Assembly: GCA_014238155.1 (NCBI GenBank)
Contig: JABABQ010000049.1
Span: 1 to 35,839 of the forward strand
DNA: 35,839 nucleotides
Direction: 5' to 3'
Source of the DNA: Rhizobiaceae bacterium
GTDB taxonomy: Bacteria > Pseudomonadota > Alphaproteobacteria > Rhizobiales > Rhizobiaceae
The notes beneath the pieces are model-generated. The model saw only the letters and a program-made list of their open reading frames with translations. It was not told the origin of the DNA and did not search any database. Positions 25,209 through 33,609 of the stretch are shown one piece after another (the stretch's first letter is position 1; each line of letters begins with the position of its first letter). Made by a program: the position numbers and the translations under genes.

Positions 25209-26068
25209 AGAGTGGTCGGGTTTTCTACCAGCAGTGCTTTCTGCGCCGACACTGAGGGCGCAATGATTGGAATTAAATCCACTAACTGTCCATCGTCTGG
25301 AAGATGGCTTTTCATATTTGGATGAGGCCAATCTGTTCCCCAAAGGACACGATCACCGGCCATTTCAATGACACGCTGCGCGAACGGTATGACATCTGTG
25401 TAGGGCGGACCAGAGATAGATAGGCGCTCAGGGCATCCGACTTTAACCCAAAATTTTGCGTCTTCGATCAACCTCAAAAAAGATTGGAAGACTTTGTCAT
25501 CTGTACCCGCAGCGATGTCAGGCCGACCCAAATGATCCACAACAACTCGAGTTGGCAGTGCCTTAAAAAAGGGAACTAAATCCTCCAAATCCGCAGGCTC
25601 AAAATATACGACAACGTGCCAACCTCGCTCGGCTATGCGGTGCGCAAGATTTAAACGCGGCTCCAATGGACCGGGGTCTACCAACCTGCGCAGAAAATTA
25701 AAGCGCACTGCACGCACGCCGGCCGCATCTAACACATCAAGTTCTGCGTCTTCAATCTCAGGCTTAACCACGGCAACCCCACGGCTATTGATTGGATCTC
25801 TATTTAGAAGGTCCACCATCGCCGAATTATCGGTTCCATGACAGCTCGCTTGCACAAGCACTCTTCGCTTGAAGCCTAATCTGCGATGCAAATTCATTAA
25901 CATTTCTGCACTCGCATCTTGCGGAGTATATTTGCGTTCCGGAGCAAATGGGAACTTCTCGTCTGGGCCGAATACATGGCAATGCGCATCAACTGCACCT
26001 TCCGGCACAACAAAGTCAGGTAACTTCGGGTTGGGGTGCCAAGTTTTGGGCTCTCTTTGTTCAGCCAA
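25196..26068 (-). CDS. ligI: 2-pyrone-4,6-dicarboxylate hydrolase
   Basis: A 290-residue amidohydrolase-fold enzyme that opens 2-pyrone-4,6-dicarboxylate to 4-oxalomesaconate. Motifs include GAVDAHCHVFGPDEKFPF (HxH), QASCHGTDNSAMVD, VRFNFLRRLVD, VVVDHLGRPDIA and VLWGTDWPHPN, closely matching Sphingobium LigI as I recall it. I choose a TTG start at 26068: GGAGG lies 10 bases upstream, and a TATAAT at 26091-26096 lies just before it. The ATG at 26122 would precede the -10 box. Here LigI acts after LigC. Confidence 0.92.
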   Translation of the reverse strand: MAEQREPKTWHPNPKLPDFVVPEGAVDAHCHVFGPDEKFPFAPERKYTPQDASAEMLMNLHRRLGFKRRVLVQASCHGTDNSAMVDLLNRDPINSRGVAVVKPEIEDAELDVLDAAGVRAVRFNFLRRLVDPGPLEPRLNLAHRIAERGWHVVVYFEPADLEDLVPFFKALPTRVVVDHLGRPDIAAGTDDKVFQSFLRLIEDAKFWVKVGCPERLSISGPPYTDVIPFAQRVIEMAGDRVLWGTDWPHPNMKSHLPDDGQLVDLIPIIAPSVSAQKALLVENPTTLYFD

Positions 26069-26090
26069 GGGGCACGGTCCTCCAATGCTT

Positions 26091-26139
26091 ATTATACGTT
26101 TACAGAACAGTACTCTACACATAATGGACCTAAGGTCTA
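26091..26139 (-). promoter_or_regulatory. ligI promoter with palindromic operator
   Basis: On the minus strand a consensus -10 TATAAT (plus 26091-26096) follows a weak -35 (TGTAGA, 26114-26119) at 17 bases. TAGACCTTAGGTCCA (26125-26139) lies 5 bases upstream of the -35 and matches the dctP and pobA operators in the GGTCCA half, with one mismatch between its arms. A weak -35 beside an operator is typical of activator-dependent promoters. Confidence 0.6.
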
Positions 26140-26200
26140 TTAAAAATTCAGTCGGGCAAACGCATGAAATTTACTGCTCCGCGTTACCAAGTTAGAGCTT

Positions 26201-29200
26201 TTACAAGTCGAGAACGATTCGGTCAGAATCCTTAACGGCGCGAGAGCAACAAAGGATCATTTTGGACTCTCTTTGTGTTTTACTAAGAACGTAATCACGA
26301 TGCTCAATATCTCCCGCAAGATAGCCAGTTGCGCAAACTCCGCAAAGGCCGTCTGAGCACTTTACGTCCACATCAACACCGACTTCTGCCAGGACTTCGG
26401 TTATTTTCTTTTTTGCAGGAACGGAAACGACCTTTCCGCTAGAACGCAGTTCAACTTCGAACTCATGGTTCTCCCACTCAGAATCATCTGGAACGGAAAA
26501 ATATTCTCGGTGTAGCGCATCTTCCGGCCAACCAAAGGTTTTTGCGGTATCGAACACCGCGTCCATAAATGCAGATGGACCACAGGTATATACCTGATCA
26601 CCTGCAGTGTGGCTGTTTAGAACAGTGCTGATGTCCAACCTGTCCTCGTCGCTAAAGTAAAAGTGGACACGGTCCGCCCATGCTACCGCTGCTAGCTCCT
26701 CGATGAACGCGGCCTGCTTCCTGGTTCTCGCTTTATAAAATAGATCAAATTCTTCATTCTTTGCATGCAACTCGTGCCCCATAGCTATGAGGGGCGTAAC
26801 GCCGATGCCGCCCGCCATAAGTATATGTCTGCCATCAGTCTCCACGACAGGGAAATGATTTCGCGGACGCGATACTACCACAGGTGAACCAGGCTCCATG
26901 AGTTCATGGATTTTCTTGGATCCTCCGCGACCGTCATCTTCGCGCAATATTCCCAGTATATAGGTACTGGAATCAGCAGGATTTCCCGCCAACGAGAACT
27001 GCCTGACATATTGCGGCGTAACCGTGATATCAACGTGGGCACCGGCTGAAAAAGAGGGTAAATCAGAGCCGTCTGCAGAAGCTATTTCAAATACGTCAAT
27101 TTTTCCATCAGCTGAGCTGCTTTTTCGAGACAGCACCTTGCCAACAATCACAGGGGGGGAATTGCCCACCAATGGAGGTTTGTTCACAAGCTCCGATGTG
27201 TTGCCCTCTTTCAATCTTTTTTTGTACTCAGCGGGAGACAAAGCGCTTTCATATGCCTCAATTCCAGCTTCTCGGTCCAAGGGGCTGGGCATCGGTAAAG
27301 GTGGTGGCGCGAGGTTAATGGGATACATCGCTAGCGTTTGGTCTTCACGTTTCACATCTATGTGTTTGTTGAGTTCTCTCGTATTGGTGTCTTCGGCGCG
27401 ACCAATCTTGCCGTCGGTTCGACGCGCAACGTCCCACCACCATTTTTTCACTCCATTAATCGATCCTCGATTGAGACCGTCATCCAATCGGGCCAGCCAA
27501 CGCGCTGCAGAAGGCAAGTTCATTGCCGCCCACCGAAATGGAGCCTCAACAACCAAACCCTCCAAATTCCAAGGACACATCTTCATGCATCTGCCGCACA
27601 TCGCACCTGCCAGATTGGTCATCCGGTACTGGGTGCATTTAGCCGTATCTGCTTTCCAAATTTCGTAGCCATTAAACATGACCTTTGGGCCAGATGAAAT
27701 TGCACCGGAGGGACATTCCCGAGCACATTTGTTGCAAGAATTACAAAAATTTTGAAGACCGAAATCGATAGGCTTGTCCGGCTCCATGGGGAAGTTCGTT
27801 GTTAGAATGCCGGTCTTCAGTCGAGGCCCAAGAAACGGATTCAGGATCGTGTCGCCAATACGACTGACTTCTCCCAAGCCAGCGAGCAAAACAAGGGGCG
27901 TCTGGATTACATCGCTGTCAGCTGCAGAATGTGCTGTCGAACAAAATCCGAGGTTTCTAAGGTGTTGTCCAAGCACGCCACACACGAGAGCTGCTCTCAT
28001 GTAAGTTCGCATGGATTGGGCTGATGAAATCCAATCATCGCCGCTTGCTCCAGCCATCGTTTCGTGGCCTTGATCAATCATGATTGATGCCGCGAATGGG
28101 TGTTGCACCGACATTTCCGAGCCGTCTTGTCGGTGCGAGTACCACACCCATGCGGGGGCTCTTGATACGCCGGCAATATCGGCACCCAAAAAGTGCAATG
28201 TCGCCTTTAGCGTCGCGGTGTTCTTTACGGGATCTTGGTATCCCGACGCAACGTCTCCTGCGGGCTCACCTCTTTGAAGCAAGGAGTAAACGTTTAGCGC
28301 CAATCGAAGAGCGCCAGCAAGCGGCGCCTTTGTAACGGAATAGCTGTCTTTAGAGGCTTCCAATGCAGGCTTGCCGAGATCACCAAACGCCGCCCTCAGA
28401 AACATTTCGCTGGATTTAGGTACTCTTGGAATTCGATCTTCATCGATAAATGTTGTTGGAGTTTCTCGGCGTTTCAGTTTTTCGGTGGGATATCGGCTGT
28501 GTTGATACGGCCGACCTTCCATGTCGATCTTGGTCCTGGGAGTCTTTTGCGCTGCAGCTCCAATCCACCAAGACGGACCAAAAGCGCGCAGCCGATCGAT
28601 CGCGCTTTGCTTCCCAAGTGGTGGATCGGCGTCCAGGTCCAAATTGGTTGTGACAACGGCCACTTCGAACCGCGATCCGAAATACGGATTTGAAATTCCA
28701 TCCTCAACTGGAGTGGCCAAACCTGCCGCCACAGCCGCTGCATGAAGATCAATTTCACTTGTCGTTGCGGAGTGGCTTCGCGCCTCAAATCCCAAAATCC
28801 GCAGATAGTTCGCCAGAACCACGGCCGTCTCTGATGCTCGAACTGCCGCTCGCCAGGGCTGAAGCCCCTGGATCCAGCTGCAGCCTTCTTCGTCGGAACC
28901 TGGATCACGGGGATAGTCATTGACAATAACCAGCGCATGTGAGTGCCCATCAAAGGGCGCGGAAGCCAACTCAATTGCGCGTTCCATTTGTTTGATCACT
29001 GCGAGTGGATTGAAACGTAGCCTGAGTTTTTCCTTGGACGCACTGAACGACAATCGAGATAGACCATCATGAACATGGGGCTTGTCCAGCAAGAGTTTCG
29101 GTTCAATTTTCGCTACTCCCACAGCGGCTGCATCAAGAAAGTAGCCGGCTGCCTTCAAGTGTCGCGTCCTCTCCTCCGGATCTTCTGGAATCTCCGCTTT

Positions 29201-29494
29201 GCTTTCAGCAACCCCACCCTCCCGCACAGCGTCGAGCGCGCACATAAATTCATCGATCGAATGACCGAGTTCGGTAGGTTTGAAATCGCCCCGAAGCAGA
29301 CCGGTCGTGCTCAGGCCTTCAAAAATCGGATCCGCGACGCGACCAAGCTTTTCAAACGGGAAAGAACCCAGATGCACCGGTCTTGAGGAATGAGAGAAAA
29401 GACGCAATTCATACTCCCTATGTACTTGCAGGTTCAGATCAAGACTTAAAGGGAGCATACGATTGACGAAGCTTGATTGCGCATCCAAATACAA
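26201..29494 (-). CDS. Self-sufficient reductive dehalogenase (BhbA/NpRdhA type) fused to a reductase
   Basis: A 1097-residue fusion. Residues 180-290 and 465-570 are two related copies of the cobalamin-binding NtrR-like unit. The second has the catalytic set: S494, Y498, K560 and R624 match NpRdhA S422, Y426, K488 and R552, all offset by 72 as I recall that enzyme. Two [4Fe-4S] motifs are C584, C587, C590, C594 and C620, C633, C636, C640. Residues 780-1000 are a phthalate-reductase-like flavin/NAD module (RQFSLAG, MAGGIGVTP, YTCGP), and C1046, C1051, C1054, C1082 bind [2Fe-2S]. There is no Tat signal, so it should be cytoplasmic and NAD(P)H-driven. BhbA removes bromine from 3-bromo-4-hydroxybenzoate, and the pobA neighbour fits that substrate. 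The start is uncertain: TTG 29494 or ATG 29458. Confidence 0.93.
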   Translation of the reverse strand: MYLDAQSSFVNRMLPLSLDLNLQVHREYELRLFSHSSRPVHLGSFPFEKLGRVADPIFEGLSTTGLLRGDFKPTELGHSIDEFMCALDAVREGGVAESKAEIPEDPEERTRHLKAAGYFLDAAAVGVAKIEPKLLLDKPHVHDGLSRLSFSASKEKLRLRFNPLAVIKQMERAIELASAPFDGHSHALVIVNDYPRDPGSDEEGCSWIQGLQPWRAAVRASETAVVLANYLRILGFEARSHSATTSEIDLHAAAVAAGLATPVEDGISNPYFGSRFEVAVVTTNLDLDADPPLGKQSAIDRLRAFGPSWWIGAAAQKTPRTKIDMEGRPYQHSRYPTEKLKRRETPTTFIDEDRIPRVPKSSEMFLRAAFGDLGKPALEASKDSYSVTKAPLAGALRLALNVYSLLQRGEPAGDVASGYQDPVKNTATLKATLHFLGADIAGVSRAPAWVWYSHRQDGSEMSVQHPFAASIMIDQGHETMAGASGDDWISSAQSMRTYMRAALVCGVLGQHLRNLGFCSTAHSAADSDVIQTPLVLLAGLGEVSRIGDTILNPFLGPRLKTGILTTNFPMEPDKPIDFGLQNFCNSCNKCARECPSGAISSGPKVMFNGYEIWKADTAKCTQYRMTNLAGAMCGRCMKMCPWNLEGLVVEAPFRWAAMNLPSAARWLARLDDGLNRGSINGVKKWWWDVARRTDGKIGRAEDTNTRELNKHIDVKREDQTLAMYPINLAPPPLPMPSPLDREAGIEAYESALSPAEYKKRLKEGNTSELVNKPPLVGNSPPVIVGKVLSRKSSSADGKIDVFEIASADGSDLPSFSAGAHVDITVTPQYVRQFSLAGNPADSSTYILGILREDDGRGGSKKIHELMEPGSPVVVSRPRNHFPVVETDGRHILMAGGIGVTPLIAMGHELHAKNEEFDLFYKARTRKQAAFIEELAAVAWADRVHFYFSDEDRLDISTVLNSHTAGDQVYTCGPSAFMDAVFDTAKTFGWPEDALHREYFSVPDDSEWENHEFEVELRSSGKVVSVPAKKKITEVLAEVGVDVDVKCSDGLCGVCATGYLAGDIEHRDYVLSKTQRESKMILCCSRAVKDSDRIVLDL

Positions 29495-29916
29495 AGAGCA
29501 TTATTCAATTTTCCTGCGCCGCTAACTTCGAATAGTAAAAAAAGTTGCAACAGGACGCACCGGCAAAATTATGTGAAGCCAAAATGCAGCGCAAGATAGA
29601 CTACAGATTCAATGAGCAATTCACTTAAGCCCACCTCAGGAGCGATTCCCATTTAAGCGGGTGCGTCCGATCCCAATCCCTGCCTTGCAATAGGACAAAT
29701 ACACAAATGCCGACGGGATGTTCATCCAAAAAAATAAATAGTGGCACGACCATCGTAAAGACGTTGAAGATACCTCGCCCATTTTCAAATTGTTAGCGCA
29801 CGACATCTCGAAAATTAAAGTTTATAAAAAATGGATCGATGGTCCATTTATTGACACATCGAGAAGAATGCTGTTTTTTGGTTTGTATTCAGACAAGGTG
29901 ATCGGCGGGAAAGAGC
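29495..29916. other. Divergent intergenic region between rdhA and pobA
   Basis: About 420 bases without a convincing gene. It holds the pobA promoter and operator at its right side. On the left, minus strand, an AGGAAAA site precedes an out-of-frame ATG (plus 29500-29502) that encodes an 18-residue peptide beginning MLFVFGCAIK and overlapping the dehalogenase start. No copy of the shared operator was found on the dehalogenase side. Confidence 0.45.
29832..29856 (+). promoter_or_regulatory. pobA promoter with palindromic operator
   Basis: TGGATCGATGGTCCA (29832-29846) lies 4 bases upstream of a perfect -35, TTGACA (29851-29856). The -10 is poor (T-rich around 29874-29879), consistent with activator dependence. 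The 15-mer differs from the dctP operator at two positions. pobA starts at 29917. Confidence 0.65.
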
Positions 29917-31107
29917 ATGCTAAAATCCAGAAAAACTCAGGTCGTGATTATTGGTGGAGGTCCTTCTGGACTGATGCTTTGCCATATGTTGAACCATCGC
30001 GGAATCGATGCCACTGTCCTGGAGCGAAAATCAAAAAGCTATGTTCTTCAGCGAATCCGGGCCGGCGTGCTGGAGGCTGGGACAGTCCAGTTACTTAAAG
30101 ATGAGGGCCTGGGTGCCCGAATGGATTCAGAGGGACATTCTCATGATGCCCTGCACATTGCTTGGCAAGGTTTTGATCCATTCGCCATTGACACAAATTT
30201 GCACACCGGGAAAAAAATGGTCGCCTATGGGCAAACGCAAATTACTGAGGATCTTTACAATGCGCTCGAACGGCAAGGTGCCGACCTTGTCATGGAAGCC
30301 GAGGATGTAGAGGTTCATGAACCCGACAGCGAAAGCCCGTTTGTAACCTATGTAAGCGATGGGCAGACCCACAAGCTGGAATGTGACTATATTGCAGGAT
30401 GCGATGGATTTCATGGAGCTTCAAGAAGAGCCATTCCAGACAGCATCCTCAAGACATATGAGCGGGTTTATCCCTTCGGTTGGCTCGGAATTATGTCGGA
30501 GACACCACCACTGAAAGACATCACCTACGCGCACCATCCAGAGCGAGGTTTTGCGTTGGCTTCGCAACGTTCGCAGTCGCTAAGTCGATACTATATTCAG
30601 TGTCCCGTGACCGACGATTTGGATAGCTGGTCGGATGAACGATTTTGGGATGAGATCAAGGCCAGATTTCCTCCCGAGCTGGCAGCACAAATCGTCTCTG
30701 GTCCGAGCATTGAAAAGTCGATTGCACCGCTGCGGAGTTTTGTAGCAGAGCCCATGCGATATGGGCGCTTGTTTCTAGCGGGTGACGCCGCTCATATCGT
30801 CCCACCAACCGGCGCAAAGGGGTTAAATTTAGCCTTCTCCGATGTGTTTTATCTCTGTCGCGCTCTAACCGAACAAATTTCGAATAATAATCAACGTTAT
30901 CTCGATGAGTATTCACAGACCGCGCTTCGCAGAGTGTGGACAAACGTCAGAATTTCTTGGTGGCTAACTGGCCTGCTCCACATTTTTCCCGACGATACAG
31001 GGTTCGACAAAAAGATCCGCGAAAACGAGTTCTTTCACTTAAGAAAATCAGAGCGCGCTCAAGCCGCACTAGCCGAGCAGGTGGTTGGAGTGCCGTTCGA
31101 TTATTAG
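29917..31107 (+). CDS. pobA: 4-hydroxybenzoate 3-monooxygenase
   Basis: A 396-residue flavin monooxygenase, the same size as PobA of Pseudomonas. It hydroxylates 4-hydroxybenzoate to protocatechuate using FAD, NADPH and O2. The N-terminal FAD motif is VVIIGGGPSGLMLCHML, the DG motif is AGCDGFHGASR, and RLFLAGDAAHIVPPTGAKGL is the GD/FAD region with the conserved Pro-Pro-Thr-Gly. The substrate region QRSQSLSRYYIQ contains the Ser-x-Arg-Tyr positions that bind the carboxylate. ATG 29917 has a GGGAAAG site. It is divergent from the dehalogenase gene and convergent with ligC. Confidence 0.96.
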   Translation: MLKSRKTQVVIIGGGPSGLMLCHMLNHRGIDATVLERKSKSYVLQRIRAGVLEAGTVQLLKDEGLGARMDSEGHSHDALHIAWQGFDPFAIDTNLHTGKKMVAYGQTQITEDLYNALERQGADLVMEAEDVEVHEPDSESPFVTYVSDGQTHKLECDYIAGCDGFHGASRRAIPDSILKTYERVYPFGWLGIMSETPPLKDITYAHHPERGFALASQRSQSLSRYYIQCPVTDDLDSWSDERFWDEIKARFPPELAAQIVSGPSIEKSIAPLRSFVAEPMRYGRLFLAGDAAHIVPPTGAKGLNLAFSDVFYLCRALTEQISNNNQRYLDEYSQTALRRVWTNVRISWWLTGLLHIFPDDTGFDKKIRENEFFHLRKSERAQAALAEQVVGVPFDY

Positions 31108-31125
31108 TAGTTAAACATTCAACTT

Positions 31126-32070
31126 CTAAACCATGGCTTGCCGAATTCGATCAAGTACCTGCATGGTAACTAGTGCTTGTTGGAAAGAAGACTCTGGCTC
31201 GCGACCGTCCTTGATTGCCGATAGAAACTCTCGATCGATTAGTTCAATTCCATCGCTGCTATCGGCGACAAGACTGAGATCGATTTGCCGATCATAACCA
31301 TCGTAAAGTTCGTCATAACGGGCAACGTAGGTTCCGGTATCGCCAATGTACCGAAACGATGATCCCAATGGTCCATCGTTGTTAAAAGACAGAGAAAGCG
31401 TGCACAGGGCACCCGAGGGAGATTTTAGTCCAATCGACATATCCATGGGAATGTTCATATCGGGATGGTTAGGACCCTTCATGCAAAAAACATGATCTGG
31501 AATCTCGCCGACCTGGTGCACAAACAGATCAACGGTGTGGCAGGCGTGATGCCACAGTAGATCGTCGGTCCAGGTGCGAGGTCTACCGTCGGCGCTGGAA
31601 TTGGTCCGTCGAAAAAAATAGGTCTGGACGTCCAACTGTTGAACGCGAAAGTTTCCCGACTTGATCCGTTGGTGGATCCATTTGTGGCTAGGATTGAAGC
31701 GACGCACGTGCCCGACCATCCCCATAACACCAGCTTCTCGCTGAATGTCCACGAGTTCGCGCGCGTCGGCCAGGTTGTCGGCCATCGGAATCTCGCAAAA
31801 ACAATGCTTTCCCCCCTGCATTACAGCCTTAGACTGCGCGGCATGAAGGGGAGTGGGCGTCGACAGGATGACCGCGTCGACGTTGGGATTTGCGATTAAT
31901 TCATCAAGATCGGTGGTGAAATGATCAATTTTGCGTTCTTGCGCCAGCTCACGAATTTGATCTCCACATCGCCCCATAACCGAAGTTACCTCGGCGCCCT
32001 CAATTCTGGAAAGCGCTTCAAGGTGTTTTCGCCCAAAGGCACCATAAGCACCCGCAACTACAACTTTCAT
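31126..32070 (-). CDS. ligC: 4-carboxy-2-hydroxymuconate-6-semialdehyde dehydrogenase
   Basis: A 314-residue Gfo/Idh/MocA-family enzyme like Sphingobium LigC. It oxidises the hemiacetal form of the ring-cleavage product to 2-pyrone-4,6-dicarboxylate using NADP. The Rossmann motif is VVVAGAYGAFGRKH, followed by VDAVILSTPTPLHA and KHCFCEIPMADNLADA (the EKP-equivalent). DLLWHHACHTVDLFVHQ holds the catalytic His region. Its ATG overlaps the ligB stop (ATGA), so it is the third gene of a ligA-ligB-ligC operon. Confidence 0.95.
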   Translation of the reverse strand: MKVVVAGAYGAFGRKHLEALSRIEGAEVTSVMGRCGDQIRELAQERKIDHFTTDLDELIANPNVDAVILSTPTPLHAAQSKAVMQGGKHCFCEIPMADNLADARELVDIQREAGVMGMVGHVRRFNPSHKWIHQRIKSGNFRVQQLDVQTYFFRRTNSSADGRPRTWTDDLLWHHACHTVDLFVHQVGEIPDHVFCMKGPNHPDMNIPMDMSIGLKSPSGALCTLSLSFNNDGPLGSSFRYIGDTGTYVARYDELYDGYDRQIDLSLVADSSDGIELIDREFLSAIKDGREPESSFQQALVTMQVLDRIRQAMV

Positions 32071-32909
32071 GCAGCTTCATCTTCAAAACAAATAAGACCA
32101 CCAGCGGTATTTGAAACTGGGACGTGATAGTGCCTGTATACTTCCTTCGGGTTCTCCATCGCCCCTCTCATGATAAGCCACATGATAAGCTCGATGCCCT
32201 CTGATCCGGCGTCTCGCAAATACTCGTTGTGGTCGATCTTAGTCAAAGCCTCAGGATTGTCTTGAAGATTATCGAGAAACATCAAGTCAAACTCTTGGTT
32301 TACGAAGCCAGCTCGCTCTCCTTGAAGTTGATGGCTCATACCACCGGTGCCAAATACTGCCACGCGCAAATCCTCAGGATAGCTTTCAACGGCCTTACGC
32401 AGCGCTTTACCAAGTTTGTAGCAACGTAATCCAGTTGGTTGTGGGTATTTAATTACATTCACGCACAATGGAATCACCTTGCAAGGCCAGCTTTCAGGTC
32501 TGTCATACATCACGGTCAAAGGAACGGTTCCGCCGTGATCCACGGCCATTTCGTTGGCTATGGCGATGTCAAATTCATCAAAGATCAAGCACTCATTAAT
32601 ATGGGATGCAAAGTCTGCGTGCCCCTCGATATGGGGCACAGGACGAGGCCCGTAGCCTTCATCCGCGGGTTCATACTTTTCAGCAACACCCAAGACGAAA
32701 GTATTCACAACTTCCACCGAAAATGCGCACGCATGATCGTTGTAAACAAGAATTACTACATCCGGATTCACTTTCGAGATCCATTCACGTGCTGGATCGT
32801 AACCATCAAAAAGCGGCTTAAAATATTCATTGCGATCCTTCGCGTGATCACTTGCAGCACCAATTGCCGGCACATGCGATGTTCCTACGCCAGCCACGAT
32901 CTTAGCCAT
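32067..32909 (-). CDS. ligB: Protocatechuate 4,5-dioxygenase beta subunit
   Basis: A 280-residue class III extradiol dioxygenase catalytic subunit. The iron ligands of Sphingobium LigB (H12, H61, E242) correspond to H12 (GTSHVPAIG), H59 (VYNDHACAF) and E240 (GSEGIEL). Further active-site His residues H125 (DHGGTVPL) and H193 (GMSHQLQG) are present at the same -2 offset. It cleaves protocatechuate between C4 and C5. It overlaps ligA by 8 bases, and both chains form an alpha2beta2 enzyme in the family. Confidence 0.97.
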   Translation of the reverse strand: MAKIVAGVGTSHVPAIGAASDHAKDRNEYFKPLFDGYDPAREWISKVNPDVVILVYNDHACAFSVEVVNTFVLGVAEKYEPADEGYGPRPVPHIEGHADFASHINECLIFDEFDIAIANEMAVDHGGTVPLTVMYDRPESWPCKVIPLCVNVIKYPQPTGLRCYKLGKALRKAVESYPEDLRVAVFGTGGMSHQLQGERAGFVNQEFDLMFLDNLQDNPEALTKIDHNEYLRDAGSEGIELIMWLIMRGAMENPKEVYRHYHVPVSNTAGGLICFEDEAA

Positions 32910-33300
32910 CGTTGATGTTCTCCTTTTTTGAAACGTTCCCGGAGGGTGATCTGCCGCCTTCCATCATCATTTGTTTGAAATCATCTACGGTCATCTGAGA
33001 CATCATTCCTCCGACTTGCTGCATCGAAAGGCCATCAAAGATCGCAAGCTTAAAAGTATAGTAGATGTTGCCCCCAAGATGGAGCATGCCAAGCCAATCA
33101 CGCGTCTCGACAGCTCTCCGCTGCTCAGGGGTCAAACGAAAGCGATCCAAATAGGTCGCGCCATCCTCGCGAAAGGCTTCGCGATTTTCTTCTCGATCCA
33201 ACGATTTGCAAAATTGATTAAGCTGATAGCCTTCTCGACATCTCCGGCCATTAAAAATATAAGTGCCCGGAATATCTTCATAGTCGGTATTTAAAGCCAT
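32902..33300 (-). CDS. ligA: Protocatechuate 4,5-dioxygenase alpha subunit
   Basis: A 132-residue LigA-type small subunit that closes the active site of LigB. YIFNGRRCREGYQLNQFCKS near the N-terminus and GGNIYYTFKLAIFDGLSMQQ followed by GGMMSQMT are family-typical. ATG 33300 (MALNTDYEDIPGTYIF) follows a GGAGA site by 8 bases. The open frame continues 83 codons upstream, but those residues do not resemble LigA. It heads the ligABC operon. Confidence 0.95.
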   Translation of the reverse strand: MALNTDYEDIPGTYIFNGRRCREGYQLNQFCKSLDREENREAFREDGATYLDRFRLTPEQRRAVETRDWLGMLHLGGNIYYTFKLAIFDGLSMQQVGGMMSQMTVDDFKQMMMEGGRSPSGNVSKKENINDG

Positions 33301-33316
33301 CAATTGTCTCCATCTT

Positions 33317-33553
33317 TCAATCTTCCACGAAGTTGCAACCCGTTTCGTTCTCAACCCTGAAAAAACGATCCGTAAAGAATGCTTTCCGCACTGGGCTGTC
33401 GCTATCTTCTCCGAGCTTCTTATTTGGAGCTCGTTCCACCGCAGATTGTCTTGCCAGAGATCAAGCCAGCAAACCCAATTGCCGATCCTTGAAACAATCT
33501 TCTTTTCGTCGAACAATTGACCACGCGGTTTTGAACCGAACAAATTCAATCAT
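33317..33553 (-). pseudogene. Possible decayed small ORF upstream of ligA
   Basis: A 79-codon frame from ATG 33553 (MIEFVRFKTAWSIVRR) ends at TGA 33317. It is interrupted by one in-frame TGA at 33463-33461 after QLGLLA. The second half, ENETGCNFVED preceded by DSPVRKAFFTDRFFRV, reads like real protein rather than random sequence. No family is recognised and no clear ribosome-binding site was seen. It could be a nonsense-mutated gene or chance, and ligA transcription probably passes through it. Confidence 0.3.
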
Positions 33554-33609
33554 CTGAAGAACCATTCGATTTACCTACCAACTCTGTGAAACCACTAAGC
33601 GCGGCGAAT

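Noticed and set aside
26069-26122. ATG start of ligI at 26122
   Set aside because: It precedes the TATAAT at 26091-26096 and overlaps the spacer next to the operator, so a transcript from this promoter would not include it.
28474-28974. A 166-codon minus-strand frame inside the dehalogenase gene
   Set aside because: It is a shifted-frame shadow of the 1097-residue protein, which has clear domains throughout.
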